In this document: one piece after another, positions 21,715-30,539 of the stretch
How positions within the stretch are numbered: position 1 is the stretch's first letter
How the letters are laid out: each line of letters starts with the position of its first letter
Source of the DNA: Gammaproteobacteria bacterium
Lineage (GTDB): Bacteria > Pseudomonadota > Gammaproteobacteria > Steroidobacterales > GCA-2729495
Length of the DNA stretch: 56,571 nt
Reading direction: 5' to 3'
Assembly (NCBI GenBank): GCA_030066665.1
Contig: JASJBD010000010.1
Span: 1 to 56,571 of the forward strand
Notes under the pieces: generated by a model
Database searches by the model: none
Told to the model about the DNA's origin: nothing
Seen by the model: only the letters and a program-made list of their open reading frames with translations
Program-made: the position numbers and the translations under genes

Positions 21715-23856
21715 TCAGGGGGCGAGAAGCCAAGGCCAATCCCAGCGGTAGGGCAGCGGCAGCACGCCGATAGCGTTGCTGAAGTCGCGGGCGGCGCTGA
21801 CCTTCATACCTACATTAGAGAGGGTATAGATGTAGGTCGTGTCACCCAGCAGGGCCGACACGGACCGCCGTGGATTGGCTGATTCCAGGTACCTGCCGTC
21901 GATGCAGATATCCGGAATGCCGGTGGCCGGATCGTTGCAGAAACGATCGCGCGCAAGATCACTGTGATCGAGGCGGCCCAGCACGCCGAAACCATCGACC
22001 ACATCGACTGAAAACGCCGCAAACCCGCTGAAGTGGCGATTGATATCGCTCGACCAGTATTGCAGCGGAATAGTCAGGGTACCCGCTGCGGCAAAGTAGT
22101 CGAACGCGTGCGGCTCGTAGGTTGCTTCGGTCCACGCATGATTCGGCGCGTCGAATTGCGGCACGAACACGTGTATCAGCCGCGGATCCTCGAGATTGCG
22201 CACGTCGAAAATCTGCAGCCGAAAGTCGCCGTTCAGGCGATTCTCGTCACCGTCGAAACCGATCGTCAGCAGGTGCGCATCATCGAGCGGATGGATGTAG
22301 GTGCTCACGCCCTTGATCTCGACTTCGCCGGCCAGTCGCGGGTCGCGCGGATCGGACAGATCAAAGGTAAACAGCGGATCGATCTGTCGGAATGTCACGA
22401 CATAGCCACGCTCGCCAAGCAGGCGTGAGCTGAAAATCGTCTCGTTCTCACCGAAGCCTTCCACGGCGCCGACTTCCACCAGGCGGCGGGCATCGTTGTC
22501 CTCCAGGACATACAGATTGTTGTCGACGCGTACACGAGCCTCGGTGGGAATGAACTCGTTGCGGGTGGTGACGGCGCGCAGAAAGCCGTCGTATTCGCTC
22601 AGCTGGTAGCTCGATTGGACCCACCCGTCGACACGACCCATCGCCTTGTATTGCGGTCGGCCGTCGCCAATTTGGATCTTGTGAACCGCGGTCTGCTGAC
22701 GCTGGCGCTCCGGCCGGAACCACCAGCCGTTACTGGTCTGCACGAGATACAAATTGCGCTGGCTGGCGTACACCGTCCAGGCATTGCGCGCCACGATCAG
22801 CCGGGACACATTGTGGCCGTCACTGTCGAGGCTGGTCACCCCGGTCAGCGCAAACGGCTGTGGCACGTCCGGCACGGCAATGTCGCCGCAGTTGGGTTCC
22901 GCCACATCAACGTAGTCACTGCCCTCATCTTTCACCATGACGCTCGGCAGGTATTCGTTGATGTCGGTACTGGCCACCAGCGTGTCAACCCGGGCCCGGA
23001 TCTCGGTCTCGAGATCGGTGGTGTCATCACTATTGCCAAGCGCATCCCAGTACCGTGTCTTCAGGTCAACGAGCTGCACGTCCGTGGACAGGATCGGCGG
23101 CATAGTGGGCGTGAAGTGGGTGACCACGTGCACGCGGTCATCGATGCGCCGCACGGCGATATTGAATCCCTTGATCTTCAAACGCCGATCGATGACCGGA
23201 TTCTCGGGGTCACTGACATCGACGAACAACAGCCGCGTGATCGGGTCAGTTGGAAACGGTGTCGGAGCCAGGGCCGGCACCGGGCCAAACCAGCCGACCT
23301 GCGACAGCAGCACGACCAGGCGCTCGTTGGCCGGATCGAGGATCACGCCTTCCGGATGGCCGGCGGCACTGAGATCGATACTCGCGATTTCGCGCAGGTC
23401 TGCCGGCGGCAGGCCATTGGCGACGACGAGGTGGTCACCATCGATCAGGTAGAAGTTGCCATTCTTGTCCGTATCGATGATGTCGAGTTCGTCGACACCA
23501 CGTTCCTGGTTATTCGTGCCGGTGAACGCATCGAAAGAGCCCGCGTCGGTGCCAAGGCCCTCCTGCAGTGGTGCGCCGGCCGCAAGCGTGACGGCGCAGT
23601 CGAAGCAGTCAATAAAGCCATTCTGCAAAACGAGGTCCGCGATGGATTCACTGACGTAGGCCTGTAGCTCGGTGCAGCTCGATTGCTCCTGGAGTTCCAG
23701 CATCTGGATCGGCGTGCTGACCAGTGCCTCCTGCGTCGTCACGCCCCCGCCGCCGGAGGTATCAGCGCTGCCACCGCCTCCACCGCCACCACAGGCAACC
23801 AGTGCTGCTGCGCACAGCAGCGTCAGGATGTTCAACAGTCGTCCTTGTTGTCTCAT
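21715..23856 (-). CDS. Large beta-propeller domain lipoprotein
   Basis: The 713-residue protein has a lipobox (LLCAAALVACGGGG, Cys about residue 22) followed by a glycine-rich linker. The rest matches the beta-propeller family PF09826, with repeated strand motifs such as VDELDIIDTDKNGNFYLIDGDHLVV and GENETIFSSRLLGERGYVVTFRQIDPLFTFDLSDPRDPRL. Later come SDINRHFSGFAAFSVD and the TTYIYTLSNVGMKV blade. Four or more cysteines occur near residues 60-95. ATG 23856 is preferred because GGGAGGT lies just upstream. It is the third gene of an operon with DUF6502 and DUF5666, with 39 bp to the previous gene. Confidence 0.85.
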   Translation of the reverse strand: MRQQGRLLNILTLLCAAALVACGGGGGGGSADTSGGGGVTTQEALVSTPIQMLELQEQSSCTELQAYVSESIADLVLQNGFIDCFDCAVTLAAGAPLQEGLGTDAGSFDAFTGTNNQERGVDELDIIDTDKNGNFYLIDGDHLVVANGLPPADLREIASIDLSAAGHPEGVILDPANERLVVLLSQVGWFGPVPALAPTPFPTDPITRLLFVDVSDPENPVIDRRLKIKGFNIAVRRIDDRVHVVTHFTPTMPPILSTDVQLVDLKTRYWDALGNSDDTTDLETEIRARVDTLVASTDINEYLPSVMVKDEGSDYVDVAEPNCGDIAVPDVPQPFALTGVTSLDSDGHNVSRLIVARNAWTVYASQRNLYLVQTSNGWWFRPERQRQQTAVHKIQIGDGRPQYKAMGRVDGWVQSSYQLSEYDGFLRAVTTRNEFIPTEARVRVDNNLYVLEDNDARRLVEVGAVEGFGENETIFSSRLLGERGYVVTFRQIDPLFTFDLSDPRDPRLAGEVEIKGVSTYIHPLDDAHLLTIGFDGDENRLNGDFRLQIFDVRNLEDPRLIHVFVPQFDAPNHAWTEATYEPHAFDYFAAAGTLTIPLQYWSSDINRHFSGFAAFSVDVVDGFGVLGRLDHSDLARDRFCNDPATGIPDICIDGRYLESANPRRSVSALLGDTTYIYTLSNVGMKVSAARDFSNAIGVLPLPYRWDWPWLLAP

Positions 23857-23895
23857 GATTGCACCTCCCACGGTGACTGCCGAAGTCTTCGCGCC

Positions 23896-24930
23896 CTACA
23901 GAATCGTGATTTCTTCGGCTTGCACGATTCCAACTCCCAGGATCCGGCCCTCAACCTGGATACGCGTTCCGGGCTGCAGGTCGGCGGGAACACCGGCAAC
24001 CACAATGGTCGCGGCATCAAGCTGTATCTCCACGTCGCCGATGAACACGCTGTCAGGCAGGTTCTCGACGGTGATGAAACCGACAAAACTGGCACTGCGA
24101 TCGGCATTCGCCGGCGCGGCGCCCACGACGCCGAGCTCGTTGTCGGAAATCTGCGTGGCGTCGGCATTGAACGCGCCCGGCAGACGACGGACGGCACGGA
24201 CCTGCTCGGCCACCAGCACGTTGCCGGCCAGGTTGCTCCCGACCACGCGCACGATACTGCCCACCTGTGGCATCCCGGCGACAACATCGAGCAACATCGC
24301 CTGCGAAAAGTCGACGGTTAACGCGCCGATGTCGAAAGTCAGACCGGGCTGATCGACCGCCGTTAAAATGGCAGTGAGTTCAAAGGGCTCGATGCCGTTG
24401 TCGGCACCGATATAGGTTGCAAAGATCTGCCCATTGGCCAGCGGTATGCCGCTGACTTGCACACGTGTACCGGCCTGCAGATCAACCAGTCTCGTGACCC
24501 CCGGGAGATCAAACTGAGTCGCGCTGTCCGTGAGGATGGTCTGGCCAAGCACGACCAGCGAATCCGTGCCGGCATCGATACTCTCGACGTCGCCGCTCAG
24601 GTTCTCCTGGTACTCGATGAAGAGCGCCGTGATCATGCCGCTTTCCAGCTCGGCAATGGCGCGAATCATCTGACCGACGCGCAGATCGGCGGCCACCGCG
24701 GGACCGCCTCCCACGACGACGGGCGCGCTCGCGGTATCCAGCGCGGTGTCATTGACAGTGAGGCCCGCCACGCTCGCAATCGGGCCGGACAGCACCAGCG
24801 TGCTGGTCGACGCACCCGGCGGTGGCGGCCCCTGGGAGCCACCCTGGTCAATGCCGCAACCGGCCAGCAGCAATAGCGCCAGAGTCCCGAGCAAGCCTCG
24901 CAAGCTGTTGCAATTTCGGCCGGCAAACAT
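23896..24930 (-). CDS. DUF5666-repeat lipoprotein
   Basis: The 344-residue protein has a lipobox (TLALLLLAGCGID). It is built from about four DUF5666 (OB-fold-like) repeats of roughly 70 residues. Each has a strand with VDxxxxTxxVLGQTILTDSATQF and a 'LQAGTRVQVSGIPLANGQIFAT' type motif. The last repeat ends EGRILGVGIVQAEEITI. It is exported and presumably periplasmic. Its ATG at 24930 overlaps the DUF6502 stop as TGATG, so the two are translationally coupled. The function is unknown. Confidence 0.82.
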   Translation of the reverse strand: MFAGRNCNSLRGLLGTLALLLLAGCGIDQGGSQGPPPPGASTSTLVLSGPIASVAGLTVNDTALDTASAPVVVGGGPAVAADLRVGQMIRAIAELESGMITALFIEYQENLSGDVESIDAGTDSLVVLGQTILTDSATQFDLPGVTRLVDLQAGTRVQVSGIPLANGQIFATYIGADNGIEPFELTAILTAVDQPGLTFDIGALTVDFSQAMLLDVVAGMPQVGSIVRVVGSNLAGNVLVAEQVRAVRRLPGAFNADATQISDNELGVVGAAPANADRSASFVGFITVENLPDSVFIGDVEIQLDAATIVVAGVPADLQPGTRIQVEGRILGVGIVQAEEITIL

Positions 24931-25772
24931 CACGACGACTCGCTCCCGGTGTCCGATTGAATCCAGTACATGCCGAGACCAATGCGCTGCACGGCAGTCT
25001 GTTTGGCGTCGGTGTCGGTGACTTCATGACGGGATAACCACGCATCCACGTTTTCGAGGAATGCCTGGCTTTCCCGATACACGAATTTGCGGTACGCCGG
25101 CAGTGCGTCGGCAGGAATGTTTGCGTTACTGGCGCGCGCTTCAAATCGGCTCGGCTCTTTCTCGTCGCGATACAGGTTGTGCGTGACTGTGTGACCGATG
25201 TCGGCAAGCACACTGCCGGCGCGTGTCAGCGCTTCGGGCTCCGCGGTGTCCAGGCGGTAATTGCGGCGCAGTACCTCAACCGCACCATCGTCGCCAACGC
25301 GGATCGCGCCGGTGCGTTTGAGTTCGCGCTGAATAGTCACGCCGGGGACATCGCCGCCATAGCGCCTGACGAGATCCTCGAAACTTGGCGCCGCCCCGGT
25401 TGGCGACAGCACGCGCGGCTTTCCCTGCGTATCCACATAGTCGGGATCCTGATGCCAGCCGGACAACACCCGCGCGATCCGATTCTGTTTAGCCTCGGCC
25501 TGCGCCTGCGCTTCTGCAGGCGCTTCCTTTTCGAGCCGATCACGAATGGCCGTAACGGCCTTGCGCCCGATGCCCGTCAGCAGGACGACCCGGGACACAT
25601 TGGTGGGCCGGCCTCGAATGCCATATTCGCGTCGGGCGACGTCCACGTAGATCTCCTTGCTTAGCTCCACGAACTCTTTGTGCATCACGCCGTGTTTGAG
25701 CAGCATCCGGACCAGGGGTCGCAACGCCGCGCGACAGGCGGCCAGCGCGCTCAATCTCAAGGTATCAACCAT
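24930..25772 (-). CDS. DUF6502 family cytoplasmic protein
   Basis: The 280-residue protein has an N-terminal helical part with ALRPLVRMLLKHGVMHKEFVELSKEIYVDVARREYG. A part resembling a winged helix follows, around PTNVSRVVLLTGIGRKAVTAIRD. The pattern is that of DUF6502, which often sits next to DUF5666 genes. No signal peptide is seen. ATG 25772 is preferred; a TTG seven codons earlier is possible, and no strong ribosome site is visible for either. It is the first gene of a three-gene operon with two exported lipoproteins and might be its regulator, which is inference. Confidence 0.8.
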   Translation of the reverse strand: MVDTLRLSALAACRAALRPLVRMLLKHGVMHKEFVELSKEIYVDVARREYGIRGRPTNVSRVVLLTGIGRKAVTAIRDRLEKEAPAEAQAQAEAKQNRIARVLSGWHQDPDYVDTQGKPRVLSPTGAAPSFEDLVRRYGGDVPGVTIQRELKRTGAIRVGDDGAVEVLRRNYRLDTAEPEALTRAGSVLADIGHTVTHNLYRDEKEPSRFEARASNANIPADALPAYRKFVYRESQAFLENVDAWLSRHEVTDTDAKQTAVQRIGLGMYWIQSDTGSESS

Positions 25773-25904
25773 TATTGGGCAATTTAGGAACAATATTGGC
25801 TGTTGTCAAGAATCAGCGCCCGGCAAGTAATGGCGCCATTCTGACGCTTTACATAAGGAAATCATGGGCTTGCCGCCTGTCGCGTTGGACGGCGGCTGAA
25901 GAGA

Positions 25905-27353
25905 TTACTGGGGCGGCGGTTCGAGACCGAGAAACTCCAGCATGTGGGCCTGCTGCCAGGCGTGGAACGGGTTCCAATTCAGCCGCAACATGTCGCTGGC
26001 GGACACCACCAGCACGCCGCGCTCCCCGCGGAATGCTGCCTGGCCGATTTCGACATGGTCGCGTTGCTTGTCACCGCCCCGGCCATACAACGGGTCATCA
26101 GGTGGAAACGGCAAGGCCACATGTGACAGCGAGAAAACTTCGCTCGGCCAGCGCGCGCCGAGAGGCTGCTCGTCGGGTTGCATCGTAAACGGTGGGTATC
26201 GGCGGACGAGCAGTTCCGGGCTGTCGTCGCTCTCGTTCGTAACGACTCTGAGGGTGAACGGTAATTTGCGTGTTGCGATCAAGGGTCGCAGACGTTCGCG
26301 AGGATCCTCCGTCAACAGGTACTCGATCTCGGCCTGGCGATTGATATCGAACCCCACCAGTTCGTGGCCGTTCTCGGGCAACTTGTCCATCAGGCCGGTA
26401 ATCAAAGCGGGTGGCGATACGGTGGCGTCAACCGCCGACTGAAAGGCGAGGACCGGGGGGAAACCCGTGAGTGCGCCTGCCGCGCCGAGCTGATCCAGTA
26501 GCCGCGCGATTTCGGCTGTGAGCCGGTGCGTCTGGTTGCCTGCATTGACCGCAAAGGACTCGTACTTGAACGGGTTGATCTCAACGTTGACTGAGTTCCA
26601 TTCGAGCTTCTCGAGGCCCAGCAGATCGCCGATGCGCTCCTGCCAGACTGCGAGTGCGGCAAACGGGGTGACACCGATTGCTGGTGATATCAGCACGATT
26701 TTCGCCGGCATTGGCAGCGTGTTATCGGTTAACGCCTTGAGTGCATAGTGCACGCCCAATGCGCCGCCATTGGAATACCCGACGATGACGACTGGACGAT
26801 CACCAACCGCTTCTTTCACATGCACCATGGCGAGTTGCACGGCAGCCGCCATGTCCTGCCAGGTGGCATCGGTCAAACCGGAAGGCGCCGTGCCGTGACC
26901 CGGAATGCGTAACCCGGTCACCCACGCGCCGGCCGCATGCAACACCTCGGCCTGGCTGCGGAGGCTGTAGGGGGCATCGCTCATCCCGTGCAACAGCAAT
27001 GCACCCATGACCGGTTCGTCTACCGAGAACTCGTAACTGCGGTTCCAGTTCCTCGCGAACCGCCCCGGATACGATGGGCTGTCGCGATGGAAGCGATTGA
27101 AGACGCGCTTATCCGCCTCCCCGACCCGGTCGTACACGAGCGCATCGAGTTGCACGAACAGGCGGTCCTCGAGAGCAAGATATTCCGCGAAGCTAACGAG
27201 GGGGGAACCGGCGGTGAATTCCTCGGTCAGTTTTGCCTTGTGCCAGACTTCCAGGTCCGGCTGGTTGTTGACGAACACGACCGCGCCCGCCAGGGCGGTG
27301 AGCAGCCCGCCCAGCAGCATGACGCCAATAAACCTGAGGATGCGCCCTATCAT
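25905..27353 (-). CDS. Membrane-anchored alpha/beta hydrolase
   Basis: The 482-residue protein starts with a hydrophobic anchor (FIGVMLLGGLLTALAGAVVFV), so the catalytic domain lies in the periplasm. The alpha/beta-hydrolase core has ALLLHGMSDAPYSLRSQAEVL, then VVIVGYSNGGALGVHYAL with the nucleophile Ser in GYSNG, then FQSAVDATVSPPAL (candidate Asp), and SLSHVALPFPPDDP (candidate His). This resembles monoacylglycerol-lipase or BAAT-type esterases. The substrate is unknown. GAGGG precedes the ATG. The gene is divergent from the M19 dipeptidase, with 112 bp between. Confidence 0.8.
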   Translation of the reverse strand: MIGRILRFIGVMLLGGLLTALAGAVVFVNNQPDLEVWHKAKLTEEFTAGSPLVSFAEYLALEDRLFVQLDALVYDRVGEADKRVFNRFHRDSPSYPGRFARNWNRSYEFSVDEPVMGALLLHGMSDAPYSLRSQAEVLHAAGAWVTGLRIPGHGTAPSGLTDATWQDMAAAVQLAMVHVKEAVGDRPVVIVGYSNGGALGVHYALKALTDNTLPMPAKIVLISPAIGVTPFAALAVWQERIGDLLGLEKLEWNSVNVEINPFKYESFAVNAGNQTHRLTAEIARLLDQLGAAGALTGFPPVLAFQSAVDATVSPPALITGLMDKLPENGHELVGFDINRQAEIEYLLTEDPRERLRPLIATRKLPFTLRVVTNESDDSPELLVRRYPPFTMQPDEQPLGARWPSEVFSLSHVALPFPPDDPLYGRGGDKQRDHVEIGQAAFRGERGVLVVSASDMLRLNWNPFHAWQQAHMLEFLGLEPPPQ

Positions 27354-27465
27354 GCAGCCCTCACGCTAACCCGATTACGGCGACGGGGTAAAGAACGGGC
27401 GCATTGCGAGCCGGATTGTTACGAGCATGACGATGTAATAGGCTGCCGGGCGCGGGAGGGAACTC

Positions 27466-28680
27466 ATGCAAAGGCTGGCGGTTGCGTTTTTCGCTGCAAC
27501 AATGGCGTTGTCGGGCTGCGAACGGTCCGCCGAGGTGTTAACAACCGACGCGGCGACCGTGCACGCGCGCGCGTTGACACTGGACACTCACCTCGATACG
27601 CCGCTCATGTTGAGCCGGACGGGTTGGAATTTCCTGGACCGGCATGACCCGGCCACCCTGAGCCACGTCGATTGGCCACGCATTCGCGCTGGCGAACTGG
27701 ATGCCGGGTTCTGGGCCGTGTTTGTGGATCAGGCCGAGCTGACTCCCGACGGACTCGCCGCCGCGGCCGCTGAGGCGGACCGGGTTTTTTCCAGCATCCA
27801 CGCTCTCATCGCCGAGCACCCGGACAAGCTGGTGTTAGCCACAACGCCCGCCGCGGTCAGGACAGCCGTTGATGCCGGCAAGCACGCGGTGCTGATCGGT
27901 GTGGAGAACGGCTATGCGTTGGGCGGCCAGCTGGACAACGTGCAGCGTTATTACGACCGCGGCGCCCGCTACATCGGCTTGCTGCACTCGAGTAACAACG
28001 ATCTCGGCGACTCGTCCACTGACAAGGAAGGCCCCCTTCATGGCGGCCTGAGCGAGTTCGGCCGGGAGGTCGTTCGCGAAATGAACCGGCTCGGCATCAT
28101 GGTTGATGTGTCGCACGCCGCCGACTCCACCTTCTGGGACATCCTCGAGGTGACCACTGCCCCACCCATCGCATCGCATTCATCAGCCCGTGCTGTGCAT
28201 GACCATCCGCGCAACCTCAGCGACGACATGTTGCAGGCTCTCGCGGAGCGAGGTGGCGTGGTGCAGGTCAATGCGCTCAGTAACTACGTCGCAGCTCTCG
28301 ACGTGTCGCCAGAACGTCAGGCAGCCCTCGCCGAGATGGGTCGCGAACTCGCCAGTATGTCGGGTGGCCGTCGCGCGAATCGCGACCGCTTCTGGGCGGC
28401 GCTGATTGACATCAACGAACGCTACCCGCCGCCGCTGGCCACGTTGTCAGAACTCGTTGACCACATCGATCACCTGGTCGCAGTAATGGGCATCGACCAC
28501 GTGGGCGTCGGCGCGGATTTTGACGGCGGGGGCGGCGTGGACGGCATGTACGACGTAAGCGAGATCGGCAATCTCACCCAGGAACTTTTAAAGCGCGGTT
28601 ACACCGAAGCGGACATCCAGAAAATCTGGAGCGGCAACCTGCTCCGCGTGATGGCAGAGGTCCAGCGCGCCGCCCGATAG
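27466..28680 (+). CDS. Membrane (renal-type) dipeptidase, peptidase family M19, lipoprotein
   Basis: The 404-residue protein has a lipobox-like signal (FFAATMALSGCERS). The M19 metal-site motifs follow: LTLDTHLDTPLML (His-x-Asp) near residue 39, IGVENGYALGG near 143, VDVSHAADSTF near 206, SHSSARAVHDHPRNL near 230, and HVGVGADFDGGGG near 345. These bind two zinc ions. M19 enzymes hydrolyse dipeptides including those with a C-terminal D-residue. Location would be periplasmic or on the outer membrane. A hairpin follows the stop. Confidence 0.92.
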   Translation: MQRLAVAFFAATMALSGCERSAEVLTTDAATVHARALTLDTHLDTPLMLSRTGWNFLDRHDPATLSHVDWPRIRAGELDAGFWAVFVDQAELTPDGLAAAAAEADRVFSSIHALIAEHPDKLVLATTPAAVRTAVDAGKHAVLIGVENGYALGGQLDNVQRYYDRGARYIGLLHSSNNDLGDSSTDKEGPLHGGLSEFGREVVREMNRLGIMVDVSHAADSTFWDILEVTTAPPIASHSSARAVHDHPRNLSDDMLQALAERGGVVQVNALSNYVAALDVSPERQAALAEMGRELASMSGGRRANRDRFWAALIDINERYPPPLATLSELVDHIDHLVAVMGIDHVGVGADFDGGGGVDGMYDVSEIGNLTQELLKRGYTEADIQKIWSGNLLRVMAEVQRAAR

Positions 28681-28710
28681 CAGCCGTCTTCCCCGCCGGT
28701 CGCGGGGCTG
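28681..28710. terminator. Bidirectional hairpin between dipeptidase and DUF2934 genes
   Basis: CCCCGC (28691-28696) pairs with GCGGGG (28702-28707), extended by CAGC/GCTG at the outer arms. It lies between two convergent stops. No long T-run is present on either strand. Confidence 0.5.
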
Positions 28711-28732
28711 CGGTGGTCAACAACGCAATCGG

Positions 28733-29035
28733 TCAGTCGGGGCGTTTCCGCAAGCGTTGCTCGACTTCCTGTTCCGCTTCGAGCCAATCCACCACCGGAT
28801 CGCCGCCCTGAAAGCCGCGTTTTTCCGCGCGAATGTAGGCGGCTTCGGCGATTAATTGGTGACGCTCTTCAGCAGTGATCTTGCGCGCTTTTTGCGCCGC
28901 CTTCTTTTCGGCTTTCGGCTTGGCGCGCGTCACGCTGACATTGGTCAGGCTCGTTTCCGCCGACGGCTCGGTGGCCGGATTGATGGCAGGCCTGGCCTGC
29001 GGTTCTGCTGATTTCGACGTGTCTACTGTTGCCAT
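28733..29035 (-). CDS. DUF2934 domain protein
   Basis: The 100-residue protein has a variable, alanine-rich N-terminal half. The C-terminal DUF2934 domain reads ITAEERHQLIAEAAYIRAEKRGFQGGDPVVDWLEAEQEVEQRL. These are small cytoplasmic proteins found in proteobacteria, with unknown function. ATG 29035 is chosen because GAGGAAAT lies 8 bp upstream; the longer frame has no ribosome site. Confidence 0.85.
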   Translation of the reverse strand: MATVDTSKSAEPQARPAINPATEPSAETSLTNVSVTRAKPKAEKKAAQKARKITAEERHQLIAEAAYIRAEKRGFQGGDPVVDWLEAEQEVEQRLRKRPD

Positions 29036-29212
29036 ATCAGATTTCCTCACCCGTGGAAGTAAACCGATCTCCAGATCAACACGCATTGCGCAACTCAACT
29101 GTACTCCTCTTGTGACGACTTTGCCGGACATTCGCCTGACGGCACTGCCCGTGCCGCGACCGCGCGGCACAGCCGATTTTGCGTAGCCGCATAAATCCGG
29201 CACCATGATGCG

Positions 29213-30094
29213 ATGAGTTCACCTGCACACAGCAACCGGACGAAGCTACTGTGGACCGTGGCCGTGGCGGTCTTGGCTGCGGCGGCATTGACTGGTGCGG
29301 TCGACGGGCTCGGCGAGGAGTATGCGGAGCGGGCGTTTGGCCGGGCGCTGGTTACGTTTGCAGTCGCTCGCACGCTGAACGGCGTGATTTCCGTCGCCCA
29401 GGGGACCGAGCTCGCGGTGGAGCCGGCGGGTGTCGGCATGATTTTCAGCCTCGGCCAGATTCTCGATCCGATCAACGACCTGGTGGAGCGCTTTTCCACA
29501 GTCATGCTGGTCGCAACCAGTTCGCTGGGTTTGCAGAACATTCTGCTGGACATGACGAGCTGGTGGGGTGTCAGTGCCCTGCTCCTGCTCATCGGGGCCT
29601 TTCTACTGGTGCGCCTCTGGTGGCCCGCCGGCGGCACTGATGACACGGAGAGCGGGTTCTTTTCCGCCGGCCTTGCCATCAAACTCCTGCTGTTTGCGGT
29701 GTTTCTGCGCTTCGCTGTGCCGCTGCTGATCATCGCCAGCACCCTGGTGTTCGACACCTTCCTCGCTGCGGAGCAGGCGGCCGCGGTGCAAGCCCTGGAA
29801 GCCACCAGCGCGGAGATCGAGGCCGTCAACGAAGAAGTCGCCGCCAGCCCGGTGGACGAAGACGCGTCCATGCTCCAGCGTTTCAACAACTGGGTCGACC
29901 AGTCGCTGGACTCATTAAATGTCGAGGAACGGCTCAAAGGCCTCGGCGAACGGGTCTCCAACGCCACGGAGCACATCATTAACCTGATCGTCATCTTCGT
30001 GTTTCAGACGATTCTGATGCCGCTGCTGTTTTTGTGGCTGCTGGCAGAGGCACTGAAGACCATCGCCAAACGCACCGCCGGGTTGGGCGGCTGA
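29213..30094 (+). CDS. Multi-pass membrane protein of unknown function
   Basis: The 293-residue protein has about five hydrophobic segments: LLWTVAVAVLAAAALTGAV near the start, then around 105, 125, and 165-185, and a last one at about 255-275 (LIVIFVFQTILMPLLFLWLL). Between the third and last segments lies a charged, helical extramembrane part (EIEAVNEEVAASPVDEDASM). I do not recognise the family. The next gene, a small lipoprotein, starts 33 bp after its stop on the same strand, so the two are probably an operon. Confidence 0.65.
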   Translation: MSSPAHSNRTKLLWTVAVAVLAAAALTGAVDGLGEEYAERAFGRALVTFAVARTLNGVISVAQGTELAVEPAGVGMIFSLGQILDPINDLVERFSTVMLVATSSLGLQNILLDMTSWWGVSALLLLIGAFLLVRLWWPAGGTDDTESGFFSAGLAIKLLLFAVFLRFAVPLLIIASTLVFDTFLAAEQAAAVQALEATSAEIEAVNEEVAASPVDEDASMLQRFNNWVDQSLDSLNVEERLKGLGERVSNATEHIINLIVIFVFQTILMPLLFLWLLAEALKTIAKRTAGLGG

Positions 30095-30126
30095 TATAGT
30101 GCGGCTGTCACCGGGGAGGAACAATC

Positions 30127-30504
30127 ATGTGGCGAACTTTGATGGTTGCGGGCGTTGCCTTGCTCATAGCATCGTGCGGCGGCGTCGACTCTTATGAAGA
30201 CGCGGTCAACGCGCAGACGGAAATCATGATGGAGATGCTGGAGATTCTCGAAGGCGTGGACGACGAAGCGTCCGCCGAAAAAGCGGCGGGCAGGATTGAA
30301 GCGCTGGGTACGCAATTGGCCGAGATCGCCAAGCAGATGCAGGAAATGCCACGTCCATCGATCGAGGAGCTGCAGGAAATCGGTGAACAGCAGCGTGCCA
30401 GGACGATGGAGATACAGCAGAAGGCGGTGCCGCAGATGATGAAGCTGGCACAGTACCCGGCCCTGCGCGAAGCCTGGACGCGCGCGTTCCAGAATATCGG
30501 CTAG
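30127..30504 (+). CDS. Small predicted lipoprotein, helical
   Basis: The 125-residue protein has a signal with a lipobox (VAGVALLIASCGG, Cys about residue 17). The mature part is nearly all helical and rich in Glu, Gln and Met (AQTEIMMEMLEILE, AEIAKQMQEMPRPSIEEL). GGGGAGG precedes the ATG. It follows the membrane protein by 33 bp and probably shares its transcript. No family is recognised. Confidence 0.7.
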   Translation: MWRTLMVAGVALLIASCGGVDSYEDAVNAQTEIMMEMLEILEGVDDEASAEKAAGRIEALGTQLAEIAKQMQEMPRPSIEELQEIGEQQRARTMEIQQKAVPQMMKLAQYPALREAWTRAFQNIG

Positions 30505-30539
30505 CAGCCGGCGTCCGGGAGCCGGTCCCGCGGCGAGAC

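Noticed and set aside
22615..23667. 350-codon plus-strand frame opposite the propeller lipoprotein
   Set aside because: Composition is that of a shadow frame (rich in Arg, His and Gln). The minus-strand gene has a signal, a ribosome site and a recognised fold.
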